This document shows positions 17,827 to 27,200 of a DNA stretch of 64,000 bases, piece by piece. The stretch spans positions 558,001 through 622,000 of the forward strand of contig NZ_CP030082.1 in the NCBI RefSeq assembly GCF_006874645.1, given 5' to 3'. The position numbers were made by a program, and so were the translations under genes. This stretch comes from Bdellovibrio sp. ZAP7 (GTDB lineage Bacteria; Bdellovibrionota; Bdellovibrionia; Bdellovibrionales; Bdellovibrionaceae). Each line of letters starts with the position of its first letter. The first letter of the stretch is position 1. The notes beneath the pieces were generated by a model, which worked only from the letters and a program-made list of their open reading frames with translations, was not told the origin of the DNA and did no database searches.

Positions 17827-18308
17827 CCCAACCCAGAATTCACATTGAACCCCATTTCTCCAACTGGAAAAAGAGAAGCAAACCCCAATTGTGCGGCCCC
17901 TGTATTCATTCAAAATTCGACAATTTCAGAATGAGACACCTTAAGTACAAGCTGACAAAACGCCATACTTTTCCCTCTACGAAACACTCGTTCATAGCTG
18001 GGAGGTTCGGGCACGACTGAGGCATGCCCTCACGCCGTCGACCTCCGTCGGCGCAGGATGCGCGAACCCGCCAAAGGCGGGCGACGGTGAGCCCGGATGG
18101 CGTGTCGACGGAGTGAGGGTAGGACACAGGCGGGTGCGGAATTGCCAGCTATGCCCGAGAGCCCCGTCAGAGGGAAAACGTAAAAAGTTTAGACAGCGGA
18201 AAGCCTAAGGCCGGCACTGTCTCAAATTGACCAACTTTTAAACGAATATAGGGGTTCCCCAAGTGGCATAAGGCCTGCTCTTAGAACAGTAAGACAGGAG
18301 GGCTTTTT
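17827..18308. other. long gene-free stretch containing a GC-rich palindrome
   Basis: I see no supportable gene in these 482 bases. The only reading frame (complement of 17906-18127) runs through the palindrome and has biased Arg/Cys-rich content. The stretch holds the nested inverted repeat at 17969-18178 and then the leader of the gene at 18309. A TTGACC at 18227 and a TATAGG at 18247 are present but spaced only 14 bases apart, so I do not call a promoter. ACAGGAGGGC before the ATG at 18309 is a strong ribosome site. Confidence 0.5.
17969..18178. repeat. large nested GC-rich imperfect palindrome
   Basis: TTTTCCCTCT (17969-17978) pairs with AGAGGGAAAA (18169-18178). CATAGCTGG (17993-18001) pairs with CCAGCTATG (18145-18153). 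CCCTCACGCCGTCGAC (18027-18042) pairs with 18104-18119 with one mismatch. CCCGCC/GGCGGG with an AAA loop (18067-18081) forms the tip. A competing pairing TCGGGCA (18007) / TGCCCGA (18152) also exists. GC content is clearly above the flanks. This could be a structured RNA, a recombination site or a miniature element. I find no adjacent transposase. Confidence 0.7.
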
Positions 18309-19367
18309 ATGAGCCTTAAAGATAATAAACTAGAAATTGCAATCATAGCCGTAGCAATCGTTTTGATTGGTGGTGTTGGCAATCTGTTTAAAGCACCTGT
18401 CCAAAGGGCACTTCAGAACTCAGAATTAAGCTTCGAGATGATTCGTCCCAAATCAATTTTGGCAGCTCTCTTCGATCTGGGCGGCCGCGAGGTTTCTCGC
18501 AGCTACGTAAATCCATTTGGTAACAAGAAGCCGACAGAAGCTGCTAAAACTACTCCAAACACGGAAGATAAAACTAAAGCAGCCGCCGCAGTAACTACTA
18601 AAACCGCTCAGAAAAAAGCTGAAGATAAAAAAGACCAAGATAAGAAACCAGAAGTTTCAGTTCGAGTTGTTGATGGCAACCCCGCATTCAAAGCTGGCGC
18701 GGATGATATCTCCACAGGTAACGGCGCTGGTGGATCTGTAGCAACAGGTGCTGGTGCGGCAGCAAATGATGGAAAAAAAGCGGGCACAGATAAAGACTCC
18801 ATGACGGCGGCTCAATGGCGCAATCTGGTATTGGGTCAACCGACTAAAGAAAACGTGAATAAAATGGTTGTGGCTTATATGGATAAAGAGCTTAACGATG
18901 CTGAGTTCTACGGGATCGTGAAAGAGCTTTTGCAAAACAGCAACGCTGAAACTCAAGCTTTGGGTTTGTCAGCAGCTAGCTCATTCTATAGTTCCACGGC
19001 TTTTAATACGGTGGCATCTGGTTACAAATCCTATACGGCTGAAAACCAAACGAAGGCAATGGCTTACTTGTTGGGCTTTGCGAACGCAGGTCGCCTAAGC
19101 GCTTTAGCTTCTTCACTAAAAAGCTCGGACGAAGAAGTAGTTTCTTTGGCAGCAGAAGTTGTTGTTAAGGGATATAATTCAGCAAAAGAAGGAACAGTTT
19201 CCAGCCAAGGGAACCGTTCACGTGGTGACGCATTTGAAAATTCACTGAAAAACTACACTCAATTCGTGGCGATCTTTAAAGAACTTCAAGGTAGCACTAA
19301 CTCAGAGATCGCTTCTTTGGCGGGAACTGCTTTGAGTCAAATTCAATCCGGTGTTGCAACTCTATAA
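18309..19367 (+). CDS. membrane-anchored helical-repeat protein, function unknown
   Basis: 352 residues. The N-terminal hydrophobic segment (IAIIAVAIVLIGGVGNLF, about 10-27) lacks a clear signal-peptidase site and is probably an anchor. Then comes a Lys/Ala/Thr/Asp-rich low-complexity linker (about 75-170). The C-terminal part (about 175-352) is helical with HEAT-like spacing (AETQALGLSAASSFYSS, SSLKSSDEEVVSLAAEVVV, NSEIASLAGTALSQI). This layout, anchor plus disordered linker plus helical repeats, recurs in the protein at 59468. Such proteins often act as periplasmic scaffolds; no specific role is recognised. A strong AGGAGG site precedes the ATG. Confidence 0.7.
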   Translation: MSLKDNKLEIAIIAVAIVLIGGVGNLFKAPVQRALQNSELSFEMIRPKSILAALFDLGGREVSRSYVNPFGNKKPTEAAKTTPNTEDKTKAAAAVTTKTAQKKAEDKKDQDKKPEVSVRVVDGNPAFKAGADDISTGNGAGGSVATGAGAAANDGKKAGTDKDSMTAAQWRNLVLGQPTKENVNKMVVAYMDKELNDAEFYGIVKELLQNSNAETQALGLSAASSFYSSTAFNTVASGYKSYTAENQTKAMAYLLGFANAGRLSALASSLKSSDEEVVSLAAEVVVKGYNSAKEGTVSSQGNRSRGDAFENSLKNYTQFVAIFKELQGSTNSEIASLAGTALSQIQSGVATL

Positions 19368-19407
19368 GAGCTGGACAGCCTAAGGCATTTGCGATGACAA
19401 TAGTTCC

Positions 19408-20142
19408 ATGAAACTGGGTCATCGCTTTTTAATTTTCTTATTCACACTTATCTGTGCGCAAGCGCATGCGATGACCGATCTTCCCCGCAATCTTTCCACG
19501 CCAGATCAAATCCGTATGCTAGAGATTTTGGGCTATGGTTCAGCCGCCAAAATCCTAGGCGATCCATATCCATTGGGCGGGTATTCTGGGGTTGAGATTG
19601 GTCTTGCGACTCAGTTTATTCCTGTGGGCGATTTAGCCAGCATGGGCTCGGGTACGGAAGATAAAGGGGAGCTTTCCTATTCCACTTTGAGTTTGGGAAA
19701 AGGCCTTTTTTATAACATTGATACCTTCGTGTATTTCTCTCCATCCATTCAGAATGAAGAGATGCAAAACTTCGGCGGCCAATTCCGTTGGGGATTTTAT
19801 GAAGCGCCCTTTTTCCCGATTTCTTTTTCAGCCCTTTTATACGCGGGCGGAGCCAATATTCAAAACCTGGTGAATATCTCAACAATTGGGTGGGATTTAA
19901 TAGGGACTGTGAACATGGAAAACGTCGCTTTGTATTTCGGCTGGGGACGTATTCGTGCACAAGGAACCTTCATTGGTGGTTCCGGGGGTATCACGGCTTC
20001 GGGAGATACCGAATCTCAAAATATCTCTGAAGATCACACCTTCTTTGGCGTAAATGTGGAAATATCCAAAGCCTTTATTGCTTTGGAAGTCGACCGTTAT
20101 ACTGATTCAGTTTACAGCGGAAAATTAGGCTACAGATTCTAA
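19408..20142 (+). CDS. outer-membrane beta-barrel-like exported protein
   Basis: 244 residues with a signal peptide ending AQAHA (about residue 21). Alternating hydrophobic and polar strands rich in Gly and aromatic residues follow, and the C-terminus is YRF. A terminal Phe/Tyr-x-Phe is typical of barrels recognised by the BAM complex. The N-terminal mature part ([22 protein letters not shown]) looks like a short helical plug. No family name can be given. It lies 40 bases after the helical-repeat gene, perhaps in the same transcript. Its end overlaps the convergent rfaE2 gene by 4 bases. Confidence 0.65.
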   Translation: MKLGHRFLIFLFTLICAQAHAMTDLPRNLSTPDQIRMLEILGYGSAAKILGDPYPLGGYSGVEIGLATQFIPVGDLASMGSGTEDKGELSYSTLSLGKGLFYNIDTFVYFSPSIQNEEMQNFGGQFRWGFYEAPFFPISFSALLYAGGANIQNLVNISTIGWDLIGTVNMENVALYFGWGRIRAQGTFIGGSGGITASGDTESQNISEDHTFFGVNVEISKAFIALEVDRYTDSVYSGKLGYRF

Positions 20143-20609
20143 TTCTGTTGCGCTTTTTCGATCAGTTTCGTCGTGGATTTGCCATCGATGAACTGCAAAG
20201 ACATCACCTGACCGCCATAGCTTGTAACGAAAGTTCCACCAACGATTTGTTCGATTTTCCAGTCGCCACCTTTAACCAAGATGTCGGGTTTTACTTTTTT
20301 GATCAGATTTTCTGGAGTGTCTTCAGTAAAGATCACGGAAAAACCCACGCAACCCAAAGCTGCCAGGATTTCTGCACGATCGTTTTCAATTTGTACAGGA
20401 CGAGTCGGGCCTTTAAGGCGTTTTACGCTGGCGTCGGAGTTTACTCCTACAACCAACACGTCACCCAATGAACGAGCTTCCTGCAAGTAGCGAACATGTC
20501 CCACATGCAGAAGATCGAAACAGCCATTTGTGAATACGATTTTTTTACCTTCGGAACGAAGCGGAGCCAAGGCTTCAGCGATATCATCGAACTTGCGAAC
20601 TTGGCCCAT
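20139..20609 (-). CDS. rfaE2: D-glycero-beta-D-manno-heptose 1-phosphate adenylyltransferase
   Basis: 156 residues, the stand-alone adenylyltransferase half of HldE. The nucleotidyltransferase motif [16 protein letters not shown] contains HxGH-type H35 and H38. [18 protein letters not shown] and the VKGGDW segment before the C-terminus are also typical. It makes ADP-heptose, a precursor of the LPS inner core, and so supports an LPS-bearing Gram-negative cell. The kinase half (rfaE1) is not adjacent. It is the last gene of a leftward run beginning at 23793. Confidence 0.9.
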   Translation of the reverse strand: MGQVRKFDDIAEALAPLRSEGKKIVFTNGCFDLLHVGHVRYLQEARSLGDVLVVGVNSDASVKRLKGPTRPVQIENDRAEILAALGCVGFSVIFTEDTPENLIKKVKPDILVKGGDWKIEQIVGGTFVTSYGGQVMSLQFIDGKSTTKLIEKAQQN

Positions 20610-20616
20610 GGGGAAC

Positions 20617-21426
20617 CTATACTTTCTTAAGCAGACGAGCGCCAGTGATTTGACCGGCGTAGTCTTTATTCATCAGAGCGGACAAAATCGGGAATACAAT
20701 GAAACCCGTAGCGATCACCAAAGCGCTGCGAGCAGCAACTTTAAGGCAGAACATACCAGATGCAAGATCAGCTGGCGTACCTACACGTTGATCGAAAGCC
20801 CATTCACCCGGAGTTGCACCCATAAAGATGCGATTCAAAGAAAGATAAACGAAAGACACACAAGCAAAGATGGATACGATCGCCAGGTAAACGAAGTAGT
20901 TCTCATCCGGTTGAGTCAAGTTTGCCACAAGATCAATTCTTGCGATAGACACCAACAAAATCAGGCACAGAAGGCTGGCTGCCATAACAAGCATTCCATC
21001 CAATAGACCTGCAGAAAAACTGAAAACAGTCGATTTGTATTCTTCTTTAGTTTGCGCAATGATCTTGGTTTTTGATTTCTCATCAAATTCCAAACGGCGA
21101 TTTTTTTGAAGAGTTTTAAGAATCTCATCAACCGCCGCTGTCGAGCTTGAAGGATTTGCTTCGCCGCCCACTTCTGTGAGGTAACCTGGAGCAGAAGGAA
21201 CAGATGAAGTTGCTGGGCTGGACTTTTTGCGAGGAAGTGGTGGGCGAAGTGGATCAACCGAATTTTCTTCGATCAATTCCAAACCCTGGTTTTTCAAAAG
21301 AGCAGGTGACGGAGAAGCCGAAAAAGAATCAGCTTCCGTTTCAAATTTAGCGGCCGCAGCTTTCTTTTTATGGAAACCTAGACCATCCGTCAGGGGCTTA
21401 AATTCAAACTCTTCGAAAGGATCCAT
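20617..21426 (-). CDS. RDD-family membrane protein with disordered N-terminus
   Basis: 269 residues. The first 140 are polar, with Pro/Ser-rich stretches, and look disordered. From about 140 on there are three or four hydrophobic segments ([58 protein letters not shown]) with the [13 protein letters not shown] loop that marks RDD proteins. RDD proteins are often proposed as transporters or membrane scaffolds, without agreed function. It sits between rsmE (gap 9) and rfaE2 (gap 7) in the leftward operon. Confidence 0.75.
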   Translation of the reverse strand: MDPFEEFEFKPLTDGLGFHKKKAAAAKFETEADSFSASPSPALLKNQGLELIEENSVDPLRPPLPRKKSSPATSSVPSAPGYLTEVGGEANPSSSTAAVDEILKTLQKNRRLEFDEKSKTKIIAQTKEEYKSTVFSFSAGLLDGMLVMAASLLCLILLVSIARIDLVANLTQPDENYFVYLAIVSIFACVSFVYLSLNRIFMGATPGEWAFDQRVGTPADLASGMFCLKVAARSALVIATGFIVFPILSALMNKDYAGQITGARLLKKV

Positions 21427-21435
21427 TCCTTCTCC

Positions 21436-22197
21436 TTAAACCATCAGATCAAAGTCATACTTTAGGACTGATACCAGGGCCATGCAAGCCGTTTCGACTC
21501 GCAAAACCTGGGGTCCCAAGGTGACTGGATGAAGGCCTAGGTCCTGGAATTTCTGAACTTCGGAATGGGAAAAGCCGCCTTCGCTGCCCACGATAATCCA
21601 AATGTTCGTGATACCGGCAGGGTGAGACGCTTTTACTTTGCTGACGTATTCTTTAATGCTTAGCGTTGATGGGCCTTCATATGCAAATAGACCCACGGAA
21701 GAGTCATTTTGGTTAATGAGGCCCGCAAGCTTATCAAAGTTCACGGCGGCTGGAACTTTCATCAAATCACCACGACCGGATTGTTGGGTCGCTGACTTCA
21801 CGATTTTATCCCAGCGCTCTGTTTTGTTATCAGAGATTTTTTCGCCCGAACGGACAAAGCTGAATTCAGAGAAAAAAGGCTGGATGCTTTTTACGCCCAT
21901 TTCCACAGCTTTTTCCATCACCGCATCCATCACAGGGAAGCGCGAAATAGAAAGAGCTAAATGGACATGGGGAGTTTTCAAAGGTGGAATGTCCCGTTCT
22001 TCAATCACTTGAGCGGTCGCGGATTTTTTGGAAACTTGAGTGACTTCGACAAAGTATGCTTTGCTGTCTTCTGTAAGAACTTCGAATTTGGAACCGACAT
22101 CCTGACGGCAAACATCGAAGATGTGATGAAACACATCTCCAGAGAAATTAACCTGATCACCGAACAGATCTTTTTTTTCGATCCAATAGCGTCTCAT
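21436..22197 (-). CDS. rsmE: 16S rRNA (uracil-1498-N3)-methyltransferase
   Basis: 253 residues, the normal length for RsmE. It has an N-terminal PUA-like part (RRYWIEKKDL, HHIFDVCRQDVG) and a C-terminal SPOUT knot: IIVGSEGGFSHSEV near 200-213 and LGPQVLRVETACMALVSVL at the end. The enzyme methylates U1498 of 16S rRNA using SAM. It follows prmA by 11 bases, a common pairing of these two translation-related methyltransferases. Confidence 0.93.
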   Translation of the reverse strand: MRRYWIEKKDLFGDQVNFSGDVFHHIFDVCRQDVGSKFEVLTEDSKAYFVEVTQVSKKSATAQVIEERDIPPLKTPHVHLALSISRFPVMDAVMEKAVEMGVKSIQPFFSEFSFVRSGEKISDNKTERWDKIVKSATQQSGRGDLMKVPAAVNFDKLAGLINQNDSSVGLFAYEGPSTLSIKEYVSKVKASHPAGITNIWIIVGSEGGFSHSEVQKFQDLGLHPVTLGPQVLRVETACMALVSVLKYDFDLMV

Positions 22198-22208
22198 CGA
22201 AAGATACC

Positions 22209-23117
22209 TTATGCGTTTTCTGTAGATTTAGCCCAGTAACCAACCCATTCATCTTTTTCAAGACGACGAACAACCTCAAGGTTTGTTCCTTCAAAGAATT
22301 TTTCAAAGAAGTGGTTGTCACGCTCTTCCAAAATACCTGTTAGCAAAATGTGCCCGCCCGGTTTTAGAACGCGTAAAAGATCTTTTTTGATATTGATCAA
22401 AACGCCATCGATGATGTTGGCGACAACAACATCGTAAGGTCCGCGGATTTCATCCAATTGTGTTTCCGGAATATCAATTTGTGGCAGCTTATTTAATTTC
22501 ACATTGTCACGAGCTACGCGACGAGCTTCGGGATCGATTTCGATACCTGTTACCAAGCCCATGCCGCTCATTTGTGCAAGCATCGCCAGGATCGCAGTAC
22601 CCGTGCCGACATCAAGCAAGGCCCAGTCAGCCAGATTCGCTTTGTGTTTTTCTGCCAATTTGTTGATGAAGAAAGCCATCATCTGGGTTGTCGCGTGAGT
22701 ACCAGTACCGAACGCCATTCCTGGATCGATATAGATCGCATGTTTACATTCAGGTGGGGGAGTCAACCAAGACGGCACAACCCAGAAATCACCGATCAAG
22801 CGGAAAGGTACGAATCCTTTTTTCCACTCTTCTAACCAGTCTTTGTTTTCTTCTTCAAAGATTTGCCATTTGATCATGGCGCTGAATTCAGTCAGGCCTT
22901 TGAAGAAATCTTGATCAGGATTCTGTGGGAAGAATACGTCCAACTCGTGAGTCGGAACGTTTACCAGGGTCGGATCGTAAGTAAGATCGGGTTGGGTGAA
23001 GACCAAAGCTTCAGTGACGCCGGAGGCGCCACAACTGAAACTGTGTGTAGTAATAACGTCTTCAAGATCTGCAGGAACCTGGCTTAGGCGAACACGGAAA
23101 TATTTATTGTCACTCAT
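22209..23117 (-). CDS. prmA: ribosomal protein L11 methyltransferase
   Basis: 302 residues from the ATG at 23117 (MSDNKYFRVRL); the longer frame to 23186 would extend through the neighbouring gene. PrmA features are IDPGMAFGTGTHATTQMMAF, the SAM site LLDVGTGTAILAMLAQM and the catalytic-domain motif VVANIIDGVL. It trimethylates L11 of the 50S subunit. Its start overlaps the end of the upstream exported-protein gene by 8 bases, so the two are translationally linked. Confidence 0.92.
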   Translation of the reverse strand: MSDNKYFRVRLSQVPADLEDVITTHSFSCGASGVTEALVFTQPDLTYDPTLVNVPTHELDVFFPQNPDQDFFKGLTEFSAMIKWQIFEEENKDWLEEWKKGFVPFRLIGDFWVVPSWLTPPPECKHAIYIDPGMAFGTGTHATTQMMAFFINKLAEKHKANLADWALLDVGTGTAILAMLAQMSGMGLVTGIEIDPEARRVARDNVKLNKLPQIDIPETQLDEIRGPYDVVVANIIDGVLINIKKDLLRVLKPGGHILLTGILEERDNHFFEKFFEGTNLEVVRRLEKDEWVGYWAKSTENA

Positions 23118-23793
23118 GCCCTGAGTTGTTACCAGAATCCGCCACTTTTTCAAGCTTTTCCCCTGTATTAACCGGAGCTTGAGCAAGGGCCTTTTCTGGT
23201 GCAGTCAATGCCATAGGAGCCTGTAATTCCTTCGCAGCTGGAGCTGCTGGGGCAGTCGCTAGGCCGACAGGCGCGGCAGCAGGAGCGGTTACCGCTACGG
23301 CCACCGTCGTCATTGTAGCTGATTGAACGGGAGGGACTTCAGCTACTTTTTTTCTTTTAGGTTTCGAATTGTCAATAAAGGAACCACGGGTTTCAATACG
23401 ATCCCCGGTCATAATTCCCACTTGCTCAAGCATCGGAAGGTCATCTCTGGAAAGCAAAGTGAATTCACGAGCCACAGCAACTTTGTCGTAAATAGCGATG
23501 ATTTTTAGCTGGCCCACAGGCACCAGGATTTCGCCAACAGCATTTGCCCCTGAGGCATCGCGCACATTGATTTTGCGAACAGCGGTGACGACCATGTTTT
23601 TCTTAAGGCCCGAGCTTGCATCGGCGGCTATGTAAAAATCTTTGTAAGGCTCTTCATCATTGGCCAAGGTGATATTGCGACGAACATCAACGATTGTCAG
23701 TGAAGCACTGGCTGCGCGAGCAGGTGCTGTGTGAAGCAGGCTAGAGAGTAGTAAAGCTAGCAACATAATTGAACCCTTCCATGGTTTCTTCAT
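23110..23793 (-). CDS. exported Ala/Pro-rich protein, function unknown
   Basis: 227 residues with a signal peptide (hydrophobic LLALLLSSLLH, cleavage after APARA). The mature N-terminal half (about 30-145) is a compact beta-rich segment: TIVDVRRNITLANDEEP, GLKKNMVVTAVRKINVRD, VGEILVPVGQLKII, VGIMTGDRIETRG. The rest is a low-complexity Ala/Pro/Val linker. The folded half resembles small domains found in outer-membrane or FlgT-like proteins, but I would not name it. It starts the leftward operon with prmA, rsmE, the RDD gene and rfaE2. Confidence 0.65.
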   Translation of the reverse strand: MKKPWKGSIMLLALLLSSLLHTAPARAASASLTIVDVRRNITLANDEEPYKDFYIAADASSGLKKNMVVTAVRKINVRDASGANAVGEILVPVGQLKIIAIYDKVAVAREFTLLSRDDLPMLEQVGIMTGDRIETRGSFIDNSKPKRKKVAEVPPVQSATMTTVAVAVTAPAAAPVGLATAPAAPAAKELQAPMALTAPEKALAQAPVNTGEKLEKVADSGNNSGHE

Positions 23794-23865
23794 GGCTTAT
23801 CGGGCGTCTTATTTTGAAACTTAAATGAGCTTGCGAGAGCTGGACTAACTGCCAGCAAAGCGAAG

Positions 23866-24135
23866 CTATTGAGAAACGATGGCACCTTGAATGGACGAGT
23901 ATACTTTGTATTTACCCGTATCAGTTGTCTGCTCGATTTCAGAAAGATAGTTACCCACGGAGCTTTGCACTTTATAACCGGAAGCCGTTGAACCGTCCTG
24001 AGTAGAACCAGAGACCAGACCCGTAGCTTTAGATGGGGCCTTTGCCGAAATGACAGCATTCAAGTCTTCAAGAGAAGCTTCCAATGAACAACCAGAAGCC
24101 ATCACCATCACGGCAAGCAACACCAGCTTTTTCAT
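23866..24135 (-). CDS. small lipoprotein, function unknown
   Basis: 89 residues with a lipobox MASGC (lipidated Cys at 16) after MKKLVLLAVMV. The mature part is about 73 polar residues rich in Ser, Thr, Gly and Ala and carries no motif I know. A strong AAGGAGG lies before the ATG, suggesting good expression. It lies 72 bases upstream of the exported-protein gene and may be transcribed with it. A larger overlapping frame (complement of 23790-24059) lacks a ribosome site and signal and is treated as a shadow. Confidence 0.7.
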   Translation of the reverse strand: MKKLVLLAVMVMASGCSLEASLEDLNAVISAKAPSKATGLVSGSTQDGSTASGYKVQSSVGNYLSEIEQTTDTGKYKVYSSIQGAIVSQ

Positions 24136-24249
24136 TTCAAACCTCCTTAAAAAACGAACTGTCTTAAATACTTATCGGAGTTTTCCAGCGGATCATTAAG
24201 CAATCTCATTCTGAGACAAATCAAGTCTAACTAATGATGTTTCCTAGAG

Positions 24250-27200
24250 TTATTTCGCGGCTGCTTTTTCCAAAGCATTCAAGCGCTGTTCGAGCGCGCG
24301 CAGTCGAGACTCTTGGGATTGCTCGTTGTTTTTCAATCGAGAATTCTCTTCTTTCAAAGATGCGATTTCGCGATTCTGTTTTTCTAATTCAGAGTGAATT
24401 CCTTGTGAATCCGCAGCCCATTTTGCATGAAGCTCTTTTACGGCCTCAATGAGGGGGCCTATTAACATCGAGTATGCCACCGATTTAATTCCAGTGTTGT
24501 GATCTTCGCTGACGGCCTCTGGGAAAATCTTTTCGACTTCTTGGGCGATGACTCCCAACTCCCGACGGTCGCTCAAGTTAATTTCCGGATGAACACTGTG
24601 ATTCCATTGATAGCTGACGCCACGCAAGTTTTCGATTTTCTCTAGGGCATCGGGTATAGTGTAGACCTCTTTTTTTAGGCGGCTATCAGATAAGTTGTTA
24701 TAGGCTGAAGTGCCGGCCACTGAGCCATTGACGTGTAAAGTGTAAGAGGGAAGAACCACGCCAATACCGATTCGTCCATTGTCGTTCATGTACATCACAT
24801 CACGATAAAGAGAACCTTGAGTAGCATCATGAACGCGGAACCAATAGCCACCTCCATAGGTTTTCCCGGCGGTGTTGTCGGCAACTATCGTATCATTCAA
24901 TTCTTGACCTAATCGCAGATGTGAAAAATTCGATCCGCTATTTACTATAATGTTGCCGCGAACTTCCAGTACTTCATTCGGAGTGGTAGTGCCGATACCC
25001 ACGAAGCCTTCAGAAGTGATGCGCATTCTTTCTGCTTCAGTTTGACTTAACTTTGGAACTGTTACGAAGGTTAAGTGTCCTCCACCAGCGGTGTTTGTGA
25101 AGTTTTCGGCAGCATAAGCGCGAATACCAGCTGAATTGGCGTTGGTGTAGGCCCCTGTTTGGTCGGTGCCATTGAAATTAATTTGGCCGAGTGGATTGTT
25201 GATCAGTGTTTGCGATGAAGCCACGCCCATCGCTCCGTTTGAAGTACTCATGGTAATTCCGGCGCCCAGTCCAGTGGTGCCATCCGTACGATGCAATTTG
25301 ATGCTAGAGTTCGCCCAAACATTTCCTGAGATAGTTAACGGATACGTTGGACTGGAAGTTCCGATCCCAACGTAACCGTTAAAGTAATTCTTGGCGGCCG
25401 CATCCATTTGGTAAATACCATATCTGTTCGTGACTGTCGCGCCGGTGCCACGACTGCCTAAGTAGATATCGTACATGTCGGTGATCGTACCTGTCGCTGT
25501 GTACGGATTAACTAACAGCCCAATTGCGGTATTGGTTACGGGAGTGTTTGCTGGTATGGCGTTTTCGTGTCCGTATGTAATGGTGATGCCTCTCATAGAG
25601 TTCACCGTTCCGTTGTCGGTACTGCCTGTATAACGATTGCGGGCGGCATTGACCCACAAAGCATCAGAGCTTGAATTGACTGTTACACCCGCTGGCACAT
25701 TGAATGAAAGGCCTGCGGATACTGCTTGAGAAGCCAGCGTAGAGTTTGCTGCAGGTGTAACCCGCATCCAGCTGCCGAAAGAACCAAAAGTGCCTGAAGT
25801 GGCAGTGTTGTTATAAAGTGAATTGCTATAAGTATTGGTTTCAATTGAATTGAAATCAGTGGGGAAAGTTGATTTATCTCCGAACAATGCGCCACCGAAA
25901 ACAGTGAGTGGAGATGTTGGCGAAGTTGTGCCTATGCCAACTTTACCGGGTTCAGTTATATGAAAATTTGGTGTGTACCCTTTGTGACCCAGGCTTAAAC
26001 GGCGTTGAGTAGAATCAGATGAGTTATAATTGTATTCGATGATACCAGCTTGATAATTTGAATAAGCTTTTCCAACGATGATGTTTGTTTTGCTATAGGT
26101 ATCTCCGATATTTGGAGAGGTCGCCGCAAAAGTGGTCAGTCCTGAAATTGAGGCGTTGGTATTTTCTAACAAGACCAGTGGTGCTGCACCATTTGGGAGC
26201 AAATTGCTTACGTGCAGAATTGAAGTGGGAGAACTCGTACCCAAGCCCACGTTACTAGATGAAGTATAAAGCGGCGAATTTGCCAGTGTTGAGGCCGCAT
26301 TATAATAAGGAAGGTAGCCGGCTGTTCCAGGTCCCGAAATAGTTCCGCTGGGTAAATCCGTCGAAGCGAGAGCGCGGAAAGTAGGCGCTGCTGTACCGGA
26401 AGTCGGACCGGCAAAGATCAATCCTGCGGCTTGATTTGAAAAGTTTGCTCCGCTGACTAAGATATCCGCGCAGACAAAGGTATCGGTCAAGGTTTGCCAT
26501 ACCAGCGTTTGTGAGTTCGTACAGTTATTTGGAATTTGCGTTAAACCCGCGACCGATTTCAAATCCGTAAAGTTAAAATAGGATGCTGACCAGTTTGTAG
26601 TATTCCAACGAAGCACCTGAGCATTTCCAGACCCTGATGAAATGGAAATTGCGGGAGTTGTTCCACCCGTTGCCACCGACAGGGGAGCCGTCGCCGTCAC
26701 ATTTGTCACAGTACCCGCATTGGGTGTGATCCATTTAAGGCCCGCTGTTTGTGAGCTATCCGAAGAAAGAACTTGTCCATCAGTTCCCGCTGGCAACCGA
26801 ACATTGTTCGAGCTATCACGAGTTAGCAAATCACCTTTTGAGCTGAGAGGGCTTAAAGCGTTGAATCCCGCAGTTGCTGAAGACTGCCCGGTGCCACCTT
26901 TGGCGATGGGTACCACTGCTGAAAGTCCTGCAGGATTTAGATTTGTCAGTGCAGAACCATCAACTGCTGGCAGTTTTGAAGTCCCATCTAACTGCACAAT
27001 TTGACCGGGGCCTGTTCCAACATCTGCACTTATTGTGACGGTGCCAGAGCTGCCACCACCCGTAAGACCCGTTCCTGCGGAGACGCCTGATAAAGTACCA
27101 CCGCCTCCACCAGAGGCGCCCAATAGATCCCATGTCGTACCGTTATCGCGATAGATTTCTTTGGTATCAGTCGAGATATATAAATTGCCAGCAGTACCCG

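Noticed and set aside
17906..18127. 73-codon gene on the minus strand
   Set aside because: It lies inside the palindrome, has no ribosome site and has biased composition.
17315..18178. Integron cassette with attC sites
   Set aside because: The palindromes lack the expected core-site ends (GTTRRRY / RYYYAAC) and no integrase is seen.
23790..24059. 89-codon gene on the minus strand overlapping the small lipoprotein
   Set aside because: No signal, no ribosome site, and it covers a frame with a clear lipobox and AAGGAGG start.
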